Source of the DNA: Xanthocytophaga agilis
Lineage (GTDB): Bacteria; Bacteroidota; Bacteroidia; Cytophagales; 172606-1
NCBI RefSeq assembly: GCF_030068605.1
Contig: NZ_JASJOU010000001.1
Span: 558,001 to 622,000, forward strand
DNA: 64,000 bases
Direction: 5' to 3'
In this document: in pieces, positions 1 through 8,051 of the stretch
Layout: each line of letters begins with the position of its first letter
Position numbering within the stretch: the stretch's first letter is position 1
Notes under the pieces: generated by a model
What the model saw: only the letters and a program-made list of their open reading frames with translations
Told to the model about the DNA's origin: nothing
Databases searched by the model: none
Translations under genes and position numbers: made by a program

Positions 1-1
1 A

Positions 2-244
2 GATTTTGATTATGGTAGAGATCATCGCACTGATGGATTTGATCCATGGAGGATCTTTTTGTTCTTACGTGATAAAACGAAAGATCCACTATCCACACTT
101 TCAGTTAAAGAGCTGGAAACGCTTTTTGGTGTATTGGGAAAAAATGGAGTTATCCTAAAGCCAAGTATGTCACTCGGCTCACACTTGTATTATTTTAATT
201 CGTACCTGGTACCCAACGAAACTAAAGTACCCACACACAAATGA
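2..244 (+). CDS. DUF6896-like protein, C-terminal part (5' end outside window)
   Basis: The reading frame is open from the left edge of the window to a TGA at 242-244, so this is the tail of a gene that begins outside it. The first visible residues contain the block DGFDPWR, preceded by an acidic/aromatic DFDYG. This resembles the signature block of DUF6896 proteins, a small family of unknown function often found among orphan immunity-type genes. A second family member lies at 27123-27470 and carries DGFSVWR in the same position. The stop overlaps the next start as ATGA, so the two genes are probably translationally coupled. A TTG at 59 could be taken as a start, but the open frame upstream argues against it. 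Function unknown. Confidence 0.6.
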   Translation, partial: DFDYGRDHRTDGFDPWRIFLFLRDKTKDPLSTLSVKELETLFGVLGKNGVILKPSMSLGSHLYYFNSYLVPNETKVPTHK

Positions 245-888
245 CACTTAAACTCAATTTATACACTGAAATAGAGAAAACTTTACCCACTACAAGCCGA
301 TATATTTTAGGTCAGTATAACCAGGATTCGATTATCGTTTATCAGGCTTTTAATGAAGCCATTGCTGCACGAGCTGTCAGAAACCAGAAACTTGGTGGAG
401 GAGGTTTTAAGTTTGATCGAATGAGCTGGATCAAAACAGGTTTTCTATGGATGATGTATCGGAGCGGCTGGGCTTCCAAACCCAAACAGGAGCGAGTGTT
501 AGCTATTCATGTAAAGCGGGATGGATTTGACAGCTTGCTGAAAGCTGCTGTGCATAGCTCTTATGTGGAGCCTATATATCAAACCCACGAAAACTGGCAG
601 CAGCAAGTGACTAATTCAGAAGTAAGACTGCAATGGGACCCAGACCATGATCCCTATGGGAATAAACTGGAACGAAGGGCTATTCAACTTGGTTTGCGAG
701 GAGATGCTTTAAGCCGTTATGCTTCAGAGTGGACAATAGGAATTGAGGATATAACAGATTTTGTCAAACAACAGCATGAACATGTCCTGGAACACGCTCT
801 GGACAAATTACTAATCCCTGTTGAAGACATTTATCATGTTACAGATTCGGCTGTTTTTTCTAAATTGGGGATAGGGTTAGTCATATGA
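241..888 (+). CDS. DUF4291 family protein
   Basis: 215 residues, close to the usual 190-210 for DUF4291. The diagnostic blocks are visible: YILGQYNQDSIIVYQA near residues 21-36, RMSWIKTGFLWMMYRSGW near 60-77, and WDPDHDPYG near 138-146. DUF4291 is widespread in bacteria and fungi, its biochemical role is not established, and no signal peptide or membrane segment is seen. It starts at an ATG that overlaps the upstream gene's stop (ATGA), indicating one transcript with the DUF6896-like gene. Identification is by recognised family motifs only. Confidence 0.9.
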   Translation: MTLKLNLYTEIEKTLPTTSRYILGQYNQDSIIVYQAFNEAIAARAVRNQKLGGGGFKFDRMSWIKTGFLWMMYRSGWASKPKQERVLAIHVKRDGFDSLLKAAVHSSYVEPIYQTHENWQQQVTNSEVRLQWDPDHDPYGNKLERRAIQLGLRGDALSRYASEWTIGIEDITDFVKQQHEHVLEHALDKLLIPVEDIYHVTDSAVFSKLGIGLVI

Positions 889-1049
889 CTAATCCTACCC
901 TCATCGAGTTAAATTAAAAATGTTGTATTGTAGGGATAATCGATATGAAAAACCTCAGTACATTTCCTATTTCTAACTCCCTCTTCATGTTTTATAATTT
1001 AGCTCTTCGAATAAGTGGGTTGCATTAACTTAAGGAGATACCCATTTTA

Positions 1050-1418
1050 TTACCGCATACTTTGTTTGATCTTTTCCCTGTGTTGACCTCCCCAGTCACT
1101 TAGTTCACGAAGTACGTTTTTTAAGGTTCGGCTGTAATCGGTTGCTTCATAAACGATGGTAACCGGTGTGGTTGGGTACACATTGCGTTGAATAAAATCA
1201 TTCAGTTCCAGATCTTTCAGTTCATCGGCTAAGACCTTTGGAGATATACCCGTAACGGCATTCTGTATTTCGTTGAACCGCTTGGGGGATTGCACCAAGT
1301 TAAGGATAATAGCCAGCTTCCATTTGCCATTAAGGACATACAAAGCATCAAGTATATTATTGAGTGAACCGGCACATTCTTCTTTGCCAGGAATTGTATT
1401 TTGGATCATCGTTGCCAT
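1050..1418 (-). CDS. HxlR-family winged-helix transcriptional regulator
   Basis: About 122 residues with the HxlR pattern: cysteine in the N-terminal part (EECAGS), LNGKWKLAIILNL, FNEIQNAVTGISPKVLADELKDL as the recognition region, then the wing and a C-terminal LSDWGGQHRE. HxlR proteins are dimeric DNA-binding regulators that often sense electrophiles, quinones or aldehydes through an N-terminal cysteine. I place the start at the ATG complementary to 1416-1418 instead of the TTG six bases upstream, because the coding region would otherwise run into the palindromes at 1418-1467. It is divergent from an azoreductase gene at 1627, the classical arrangement for HxlR control of a redox enzyme. Confidence 0.9.
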   Translation of the reverse strand: MATMIQNTIPGKEECAGSLNNILDALYVLNGKWKLAIILNLVQSPKRFNEIQNAVTGISPKVLADELKDLELNDFIQRNVYPTTPVTIVYEATDYSRTLKNVLRELSDWGGQHREKIKQSMR

Positions 1419-1467
1419 ACCCAAAGATACGCACTTTCCTGAAAGTAAGCGCTTACCTTTGGGTAAG
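1418..1467. promoter_or_regulatory. Nested palindromes, probable HxlR operator
   Basis: Three overlapping symmetric elements lie between the divergent HxlR and azoreductase genes. GTAAGCGCTTAC at 1445-1456 is a perfect 12-base palindrome. CTTACC (1452-1457) and GGTAAG (1462-1467) form an inverted repeat with a 4-base spacer. TACCCAAAG (1418-1426) mirrors CTTTGGGTA (1457-1465). The position at the HxlR start codon suggests autoregulation together with control of the azoreductase. The role is inferred from symmetry and location. Confidence 0.55.
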
Positions 1468-1626
1468 TACTATTCTTTGAATAGCTGTTCCCACTATTTT
1501 TGTCTGCACAACTGCAAAACAGATATGCTGCTTAGGTAACACGTGCTGATTTTAATTTACTGGTTGTACTATCAGAAATCAGTGCTTTTGTCTGGCAGAA
1601 GTCGGTAACATTTAATCAAAATTTTT

Positions 1627-2229
1627 ATGAAACGTATCCTTCATTTAATTTCAAGTATTCAGGGCAATAAGTCTCACAGCTTGGAACTGGGCAATGCCAT
1701 TATCGAAAAGGTCATTGAAAAGTATCCAGGTAGTACTGTAGAAGAAGTCAATCTGGTCGACCTGGATATTCCGCATTTAAGTCCAGCTACTTTGCAATCC
1801 TTATTTATTCCAGGAGACAAGCTAACGGCAGAAGACAAAGAGTTAATCCGATTTTCCAATGAGGCAGTCAATCAGTTAATGGCATCTGACATTATTGTCA
1901 TTGGTGCCCCACTCTATAACTTTACCATTCACACATCCCTAAAATCCTGGATTGACCATATCACACGGCCTGGAATTACTTTTGGGTATACCGAAAATGG
2001 CCCTGTTGGTATGGTCACTGGCAAAAAGGTATATGTTGCGATGTCTTCAGGTGGCATCTATTCCGAAGGGCCGGGTAAAAACAACGATTTTGTAGCACCA
2101 TACCTAAAAGCCTTCCTCGGGTTTCTGGGCATGACAGACCTGACAGTTTTCCGGGCAGAAGGTCTCAAAGTTCCGGGTGTAATGGAACATGCCATGGAAA
2201 AAGGGATCGCAAGTATTCATATTGATTAA
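1627..2229 (+). CDS. azoR: FMN-dependent NADH-azoreductase
   Basis: 200 residues, the normal length for the AzoR/flavodoxin-like fold. The flavin-binding elements are visible: the N-terminal beta strand MKRILHLISSI followed by a Ser-rich phosphate loop (GNKSHSLELG), the block GAPLYNFTIHTSLKSWIDH near 95-113, and the MSSGG loop near 138-142. The family reduces azo compounds and quinones by two-electron transfer from NAD(P)H with FMN, in the cytoplasm. It is divergent from an HxlR regulator with palindromes between them, so induction by quinone or electrophile stress is likely. A strong hairpin follows at 2299-2331, so it is probably monocistronic. Confidence 0.88.
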   Translation: MKRILHLISSIQGNKSHSLELGNAIIEKVIEKYPGSTVEEVNLVDLDIPHLSPATLQSLFIPGDKLTAEDKELIRFSNEAVNQLMASDIIVIGAPLYNFTIHTSLKSWIDHITRPGITFGYTENGPVGMVTGKKVYVAMSSGGIYSEGPGKNNDFVAPYLKAFLGFLGMTDLTVFRAEGLKVPGVMEHAMEKGIASIHID

Positions 2230-2298
2230 TGCGGTCACTGGTTTTCATTTCTGGTTATAGTGATACAGACAATTGTCACATTGACCATTTCCATATAG

Positions 2299-2331
2299 CA
2301 ACACCTTCAGGTAATTAGCTTGAAGGTGTTG
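2299..2331 (+). terminator. Hairpin terminator after azoR
   Basis: Perfect 11-base inverted repeat CAACACCTTCA / TGAAGGTGTTG with an 11-base loop, followed by a T-rich tract (GTTTGTGTTTTCTT). It lies 70 bases past the azoreductase stop and ahead of the alarmone synthetase gene, as expected for an intrinsic terminator. Confidence 0.7.
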
Positions 2332-2518
2332 TTTGTGTTTTCTTACCTTGACAACCTTGACCGCTTTTGTAGTGATTTTTTTTATACAACATACGATGAA
2401 TTTATGATGGGTTTTTGACAGGTTTTTAGTAAGATTGAGGCCCTGCATCCAGACAATACAGATTCAGGTGCTCAAATGTACGTTTTATCCGGAGCAGTGT
2501 ACTTATGACATATATCTT

Positions 2519-3574
2519 ATGGTAGAACATATAACCCAGCTTTTAGAAGACTACGACCAGAACAAAAGCCTCTATGAATCGTTTGAATCTGATGTGAAGA
2601 GAATATTGGAGACTTTATTTATCTCAGAAGATTTCCAGCCTTGCCCTCATTTGATTACATCGCGTGTAAAAGCAAAAAACAGTCTGCATAATAAACTTAA
2701 ACTCAAGGGTGAGAAATACAAACAGATCGGTGATATTAAGGATATTGTAGGAATGCGCATTATTACGTATCTGCAGGACGATATTGACAAAATTGCCCAG
2801 AAGATTGAAGAGGAATTTGAAATAGATAGAGAAAACTCTCCTGATAAATCGGCTCAGGTAGAAGAAACGCTGGATCGGTTTGGGTACAAAAGCAGGCATT
2901 TTGTGGCAAGTCTGAGTTCGAGCCGATTGCAGGAACCTCATCTGAGTAAGTACAAAGGCCTACAGTTTGAACTACAGATCCGGACTATTCTGCAGCATTC
3001 CTGGGCAACTATGGAACATGATATTTACAAAGGCAGGCAAATTGCACCTTCTGCCAAACGGACATTTTATCGTATAGCTGCCCTGCTTGAACTGGCTGAT
3101 ATTGAGTTTGTCAAACTAAAAGAAGAAATACAACAGTATCAGAACCGTATAGCGACCGAATTAAAGTTAAACCAAACTTCTGGAGATATCCCTGTCAATC
3201 TGGCTTCACTGGAGGTCTTTATCAAGGAAAACGATGCCATTGCTCAGATTATCGGATATGCCATGGAACGTAATGGGTTTCATTTGTTTGGTGAAGAAGC
3301 TACTGTAATTGACGATATGGATATCTTTAACCTAAAGGTACTGGGCTTTACTACGCTGGCTCCTCTGGAAAAATTCATAGATGAGAACGTGGACGAAATA
3401 AAGCAGCTATTTGCTGACTATACAGATCCCCAGCGTCCAACAACAATGCCTGTCGGGCCATGGCAGTATCGCCTGAGCAAGACAGGTAGGGAAGATGATC
3501 GGCATTTTTCATTTAAGCGATGCTGGAGGCTGCTACTCGAAATTATCCAGGTTCTAAAATTTAGAAAAAAATAA
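2519..3574 (+). CDS. RelA/SpoT-domain (p)ppGpp synthetase-like protein
   Basis: About 351 residues with one RelA/SpoT nucleotidyltransferase domain and no HD hydrolase, TGS or ACT domain, so it is a small-alarmone-synthetase type protein with a C-terminal extension. Visible motifs are the basic ATP-binding stretch SRVKAKNSLHNKLKLK near residue 48, DIVGMRI near 75 (catalytic Asp region), GYKSRH near 123 and FELQIRTILQHSWATMEHD near 149. The expected acidic residues are present, so it may transfer pyrophosphate to GTP/GDP. I prefer the ATG at 2519 over an in-frame TTG at 2435, because the extra N-terminal residues look non-coding. It faces the GH127 gene across a shared hairpin. The C-terminal 150 residues are not recognised. 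Confidence 0.85.
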   Translation: MVEHITQLLEDYDQNKSLYESFESDVKRILETLFISEDFQPCPHLITSRVKAKNSLHNKLKLKGEKYKQIGDIKDIVGMRIITYLQDDIDKIAQKIEEEFEIDRENSPDKSAQVEETLDRFGYKSRHFVASLSSSRLQEPHLSKYKGLQFELQIRTILQHSWATMEHDIYKGRQIAPSAKRTFYRIAALLELADIEFVKLKEEIQQYQNRIATELKLNQTSGDIPVNLASLEVFIKENDAIAQIIGYAMERNGFHLFGEEATVIDDMDIFNLKVLGFTTLAPLEKFIDENVDEIKQLFADYTDPQRPTTMPVGPWQYRLSKTGREDDRHFSFKRCWRLLLEIIQVLKFRKK

Positions 3575-3626
3575 CAGTCTCTCATTAGTGTCCTTTCGGT
3601 AGGATAGAGAGAGGTATTTCCAGAAC

Positions 3627-3673
3627 CAAGAGGATAAGAACGCGTTTCACCATAATGCTTCCTTATCCTCTTG
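3627..3673. terminator. Bidirectional hairpin between convergent genes
   Basis: Perfect 12-base inverted repeat CAAGAGGATAAG (3627-3638) / CTTATCCTCTTG (3662-3673) between the ends of the RelA/SpoT-domain gene (+) and the GH127 gene (-). The 23-base loop is long for a classical terminator, but the placement fits one serving both strands. Confidence 0.55.
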
Positions 3674-3712
3674 ATAACATTGCGTATTTGCTGCTTTCAC
3701 AATGATATGGAA

Positions 3713-5746
3713 TTACTTGGCAGTAACCGGAAACTGTGAAATCCGAAGAACGCTACATCCATATGGAATCAGGGTAATTTCCTCTTCCGGTCCTGTCTCC
3801 AGCCCGTAAATAACGCTAAAAGGAATTGGACCTGTCATATCATTGTAGATTCCCCACGAAGGAATTTTCTTCCCTTTGGTACGGATCAAGACCGGAGCAT
3901 TGTCCAGATTCCACGGATAAACAGGCATTTGCTCTTTTTGTTCTACGCGAAATGCCTGTTCCAGTTCTTTGTCGTCCATTGCCAGCAGGGCATAATTCCA
4001 GTCTGATTTAGGTCTCACTTCATAATAGGTATCCCCATATACATCCGGATCTTTTGTATTTGTTACTTTATTCCACTGCTCTTCAATCCGTAAGGCATAC
4101 GTCAACGGTCCGCGCTCTACAGAGATTGAGTTTTCATGCCAGCGATTTCGGAATATATGCATTGGTAATGTTAATTCCAGTACATCACCCGATTTCCATT
4201 CACGTGAGATCACCACAATCTGATTGCCATCCGCCTCACGGAGAGGCTTTCCATTTATAGAAATAGTAGCACGCTTACACCATTGTGGAATCCGCAGATG
4301 GAAAGGAAAAGATACTGCCTTTGTTTTCTTGTCCAGTGTAAGTTTGAACTGAATGTTTTCACGAAATGGATACTGTGTTTGTTCCTGTATAGTTACCTGT
4401 GTACCTTCTCCGACATACGCCTTTACTTCACTGGGAGCATACACAAGCGCTGCCAGCCCTTTATCTGCTGTAGCATACCATAAGTTTTGGGTAAATTTAG
4501 GCCAGCCCTGGTGCATATTTGACGTACAACAGGCAAATCCTGTCAGCAGACCATAACATACATCGGTGCCCTGATGATTGCCATCTTCCGCAAAGTTACG
4601 TATATACCGGGTTACCATTACCTGGTTGGCCTGCTGGAAATACTGGCGGTTCATGTAGTCATCGGTAGCTTGAGTAGGTAAGGCATTAAAGGCGACTTTT
4701 TCTAATTGATCAGCATAGCTGACCTGTCCGGTAACAGGTAGTATACTTTCCAGCGAAAACATCATTTCAACGGCTGAACAAAGCTCTGAACCTTGCGTAG
4801 GGTTGTTACCATGCAGGGTTTCATCCCCGCCATAAAGTCCATGTGCCAGTCCATTGTATTTTCGAAGGTCGGCAAAGCCTTTTGTTACAGACTCTGCATA
4901 CTTTTGTTCGGGATGCTGCTGGTAATAAATGAGAGGTTCTTTCATACCTTGTGCCAGATTAACACAATGGATACTACTTTGCTGGCTTAACAGATTTCCT
5001 TCCAGAAAAGCAGTGGTATAGTCAAACGTTTGTTTATGCATGAGATCTGCCAGTTCCAGCAGAAAGCTTTCGCCGGTAAGATTATACAGCCAGTAGACCA
5101 CCATAAGGTTATCACCTGCCCGATAGCGAGCCCAGAATGTCCAGCGATCCAGCGGCTGTGAAGGCAGTTGTTTCAACTGATACCGGAAATAACGGGTCAA
5201 CATGTCAAGCACTCGTCTATCACTTGTTGCCGAATAGTATTGCTTTAATATTTTCAGTACCACCATTCGGGGCCACCAGTCCAGGCTGTTGTCACGTTGG
5301 ATACCTGGTTCGTAAGGATAGTCTTTGGCAGGTCCGAAATTGCCATCTTCACGTTGTGACTGTATAGCCCATTCTACCCAGGGTTTGGTTTTGCTGATTA
5401 GTTCTTTGTCATTGAGAATATAGGCCAGAGGTAATAACCCATCAATCCAGTAAGGACCTCTTTCCCATTGATCGCCATCACCACCAAGCCACCCATTACG
5501 TTGACTCATCACCAGTGGATATAGCTTGTCCAACTGTCCAGTAGCTCCGTTTTTCTGTCTGAGAAGTATTTCCTTCAGCCAACCTTCGGCATGGATGGCT
5601 CCCAATGGTAGTTCCAGATAGGGATTGGGACGCAAGGGTGATCGGTTTTGGATGTAGATAACATTCGTCTTTTGCTGTGCTAGAGAGGGGAAGCTTGTTA
5701 AAATCAACAAGCCTGCAAAAAACAATACATAACGAATTGAATACAT
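3713..5746 (-). CDS. Secreted GH127-family beta-L-arabinofuranosidase
   Basis: About 677 residues. Members of this family (former DUF1680) release L-arabinofuranose from plant glycans using a Zn-bound cysteine nucleophile. The metal/nucleophile residues are visible as GSELCS near residue 320 (Glu-x-Cys) and GFACCTSNM near 404 (Cys-Cys), matching the Glu-Cys...Cys-Cys site of HypBA1. Other expected parts are the helical barrel start NGWLGGDGDQWERGPYWIDG and a C-terminal beta domain with FPFHLRIPQWC. The start at 5746 gives a clean signal peptide (MYSIRYVLFFAGLLILTSF..SLAQ), so the enzyme is periplasmic or exported. It is isolated from the GH95-GH51-GH43 operon at the far end but could act on the same substrates. 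Confidence 0.9.
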   Translation of the reverse strand: MYSIRYVLFFAGLLILTSFPSLAQQKTNVIYIQNRSPLRPNPYLELPLGAIHAEGWLKEILLRQKNGATGQLDKLYPLVMSQRNGWLGGDGDQWERGPYWIDGLLPLAYILNDKELISKTKPWVEWAIQSQREDGNFGPAKDYPYEPGIQRDNSLDWWPRMVVLKILKQYYSATSDRRVLDMLTRYFRYQLKQLPSQPLDRWTFWARYRAGDNLMVVYWLYNLTGESFLLELADLMHKQTFDYTTAFLEGNLLSQQSSIHCVNLAQGMKEPLIYYQQHPEQKYAESVTKGFADLRKYNGLAHGLYGGDETLHGNNPTQGSELCSAVEMMFSLESILPVTGQVSYADQLEKVAFNALPTQATDDYMNRQYFQQANQVMVTRYIRNFAEDGNHQGTDVCYGLLTGFACCTSNMHQGWPKFTQNLWYATADKGLAALVYAPSEVKAYVGEGTQVTIQEQTQYPFRENIQFKLTLDKKTKAVSFPFHLRIPQWCKRATISINGKPLREADGNQIVVISREWKSGDVLELTLPMHIFRNRWHENSISVERGPLTYALRIEEQWNKVTNTKDPDVYGDTYYEVRPKSDWNYALLAMDDKELEQAFRVEQKEQMPVYPWNLDNAPVLIRTKGKKIPSWGIYNDMTGPIPFSVIYGLETGPEEEITLIPYGCSVLRISQFPVTAK

Positions 5747-6015
5747 GGTTGTACGAGTATGAAAAATAGAAACGAACATTCACCACACAGATGATTTGCG
5801 AGACAATAGTAGTCTTTTATTAGATTTTCCTGTGACAGATTTTCAAATTTATATTTTGTAACCTGTTACAGAAGTTTATTCTGTAAATCTATTGTTCATT
5901 ATTTACACTTTACAGATGATAAAATTAGTTTTTAGATGCAACTTTTTCGTTGTTTCAGGGAGGGCATGGTAAACGCTTATCGAATGTTAGTTATTATAAT
6001 CCCATTCTTTATAAT

Positions 6016-6269
6016 ATGAATATACTCAAATATAGCATGCTACTAATTATTACTATAATAATTAGTAGCAACTGTAAAAAATACCCAATCAAGACTTGTA
6101 ATTTGAATAGTCCAGTTAAAGACCTTATATGACTAAAAGACAAGTTGATACTTCGCATGCACGTGACCAAATACTTGAAATTAACTCGTATGATTACAAG
6201 GGGTGTACTATATTTGAACTTCTAAGTTACTGGCAAGGTGGCTTTAATGTTTGTTATTCATACAATTGA
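6016..6269 (+). pseudogene. Broken small lipoprotein gene
   Basis: The intact design can be read through two lesions. The frame from ATG 6016 encodes a lipoprotein signal (MNILKYSMLL..ISSNC) and the block NSPVKDL. It then hits TGA at 6130-6132 where related Bacteroidota lipoproteins have PWLK, so TGG to TGA is the likely change. After LKDKL the frame must shift around 6145-6149 to continue as DTSHARDQILEINSYDYKG, then a tail ending NVCYSYN at TGA 6267-6269. The short N-terminal fragment alone would be a 38-residue lipopeptide. Original function unknown. Confidence 0.6.
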
Positions 6270-6372
6270 TTTTTTTATCAAACTATCTGTAACCCACAAA
6301 TGAGTGATAATTTAACTAACAAAATAGCTATTTATAAAAGATAATCAGCCATCTGAAAAAACATAGAGTCCT

Positions 6373-6489
6373 ATGCAGGTTAGCTCTAAAGAGATGTATC
6401 TGGTCCATATTCAGACTAATAAGGGTACTTCTATCCAGTGGGTTGTGGTGCAGTATGATGAGGTAGTAGCAATGAGTTTCTACTTATAA
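6373..6489 (+). CDS. Possible 38-residue small protein
   Basis: ATG 6373 to TAA 6487-6489 encodes MQVSSKEMYLVHIQTNKG.. ending EVVAMSFYL. The composition is protein-like, and an in-frame stop lies just upstream, so it is not the tail of a longer frame. It sits among broken genes, so it may be a gene fragment. No family recognised. Confidence 0.25.
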   Translation: MQVSSKEMYLVHIQTNKGTSIQWVVVQYDEVVAMSFYL

Positions 6490-6545
6490 CCTTTCTAACA
6501 CAAAAGGTCTGCAGATACATTTATGCCTTTTGCTTGCTACCTTCA

Positions 6546-6950
6546 ATGAAAAGAAACTTTAGTTTTGACTCTTCGATTACAATTCAATCGGATAAAGGCT
6601 ATTTTGATATACACAATAATTATTATATAAAAATTATAGCTATTGTAATAAGTACTGAGTCCTATCTGGAAATGAATTTTTTACAGAAACTCCGGTCATT
6701 GGGTACCCGTTTCGGATCCAGTAGAAATAAAGCTCGTTTTTGAAAAAAATCTTTTTTAGAGTTTAGTCCCCTGATAGCTTATGATTTTTCAGGACGCTTA
6801 GAAGAAATAGGTTTTAAAGACAAAGGAGATAATGATTATGACTGGCTTATGTCTGAGAAACATGCATCAATAGATTCACATCTCGTTTTCTGCTTTGAAA
6901 ATCAGGAATATCTTCGGATTAATTGTAAAACCTGTTATTTCATAAGCTGA
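6546..6950 (+). pseudogene. Frameshifted orphan gene (two T6-tract lesions)
   Basis: Three abutting frames together spell one plausible 135-residue soluble protein. Frame one runs from ATG 6546 to about SYLEMN. Adding one T to the T6 run near 6677-6682 allows it to continue as FYRNSGHWVPVSDPVEIKLV. Adding one T to the T6 run at 6752-6757 allows FLEFSPLIAYDFSGRLEEIG and the rest, ending at TGA 6948-6950. As it stands the first frame stops at 6741-6743. Both lesions are single-base contractions of homopolymer T runs, so an assembly error is a real alternative to decay. The family is not recognised; size and setting recall orphan immunity proteins. Confidence 0.55.
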
Positions 6951-7103
6951 CGCATGTCTGTTTATTGCTATTCGTGTTATAATCTTACTTGCAATGATTA
7001 CATCCGATAGTATTATTGCAATACTTTATGTGTATACGCTGAAATGCCTGAGTGCTTAAGCTAGTAGGGTAAGAAATTTGGTCAGGCTTTGTTAGCAAAT
7101 TGG

Positions 7104-7385
7104 TTATGCCCATAAAAGCAACCTTTTCAGATAGCCTACTTCTGTCTGAAAGCCTTTTACGGTTATCTGATAAAAGCTCTCCCCATAAGTAAACGCAAAA
7201 CGCCTTTCAATTATCAACTCCCTGGCTAGCTTCTTATAGATTAGCTCATGGGCTAAGCCTACTTTATACAGGAAATCCCATAGATCTCACAGGCTATCTG
7301 CTTCATTGAGAATACGTTGATTCTCATATAGGATAATATTGTTCCAAACCTTCTCATCATCTTTACTAATATTCTGATAGTATAA
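7104..7385 (-). pseudogene. Decayed gene with in-frame TGA
   Basis: On the minus strand one frame reads NISKDDEKVWNNIILYENQ, then EADSL, a TGA (complement of 7287-7289), then DLWDFLYKVGLAHELIYKK, ELIIERRFAFTYGESFY and so on to TAA at 7104-7106. The two halves are in the same frame and both are protein-like, so a single nonsense change (Trp would fit) interrupts one gene. No start codon is visible upstream before a stop, so the 5' end is lost or altered. Family not recognised. It lies head-to-head with umuD and shares its upstream region. Confidence 0.5.
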
Positions 7386-7391
7386 TGTAGA

Positions 7392-7464
7392 TAAACAATA
7401 ATTTTAGATACGTGTTGTAAATATTGTATTAAAAATTATTGTTTGTAATTATATTTATTGTTTA
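7392..7464. promoter_or_regulatory. Repeated TTATTGTTTA operator upstream of umuD
   Basis: TAAACAATAA at 7392-7401, TTATTGTTTG at 7436-7445 and TTATTGTTTA at 7455-7464: one inverted and two direct copies of the same decamer, within 120 bases of the umuD start. The arrangement is suggestive of a repressor site, plausibly the SOS/LexA-type or self-regulated S24 repressor used for this operon. The binding protein cannot be named from sequence. Confidence 0.45.
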
Positions 7465-7510
7465 CATTGCGTCTTGTATTCTTTTTTGGTATTAAATTTC
7501 TTTACTTCGT

Positions 7511-7996
7511 ATGAGAGCGCTACAACTATCCCGCATTCAAAAGCTAGACATTCTGCCAGCTTCTGCCTATTCATTTCTTGAAGTCTATAAGCCATTGACC
7601 CAAACTCATACCAAGTTACCCATTTTCGAGTCTTTAATACCCTTAGGATACCCTTCACCTGCTGATGATTATATCGACAGGCAACTGGATTTGAATGATA
7701 TGCTTATTCAGAATAAGCTGTCGACCTTTTATCTCAGAGTAGTAGGGGATAGTATGAAAGGGTGCGGGATTTTTAATAATGCGTTGATAATAGTAGATAA
7801 GTCAAAGCGACCCAAAGATGGCAATGTGGTACTGGCAGCCATCAACGGAGAGTTTACCTGTAAGCGATTGAAGATAGAAAACCGAAAGGTGTACTTATGT
7901 CCTGAAAATAAGGACTACACTGATATTCTTATTACTGAAGACATGAACTTCCTGCTGTGGGGAGTAGTCACCTATGCGATCAATCCTTTTTCCTGA
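7511..7996 (+). CDS. umuD: UmuD-type S24 serine peptidase, DNA polymerase V subunit
   Basis: 161 residues. UmuD proteins undergo RecA-stimulated self-cleavage to UmuD', which partners UmuC in translesion DNA synthesis. The GYPSPADDYID block near residues 51-61 matches the cleavage/processing segment of UmuD (E. coli GFPSPAADYVE). The catalytic Ser lies in VGDSMKG near residue 79 and the general-base Lys in FTCKRL near 117. Serine-lysine spacing is as expected for S24 peptidases. It is followed 55 bases later by umuC, so the pair is an operon. The N-terminal 40 residues are longer than in E. coli UmuD. No HTH domain is seen, so it is not a LexA repressor. Confidence 0.92.
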   Translation: MRALQLSRIQKLDILPASAYSFLEVYKPLTQTHTKLPIFESLIPLGYPSPADDYIDRQLDLNDMLIQNKLSTFYLRVVGDSMKGCGIFNNALIIVDKSKRPKDGNVVLAAINGEFTCKRLKIENRKVYLCPENKDYTDILITEDMNFLLWGVVTYAINPFS

Positions 7997-8051
7997 ATCA
8001 TCCTGAGTTGTGTAATGGGTACTAACTGTAACTGCTAAAAGTACATTCTTT

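Noticed and set aside
1273-1539. Plus-strand frame over the first HxlR gene
   Set aside because: It lies antisense to a clear HxlR coding region and runs across the divergent promoter.
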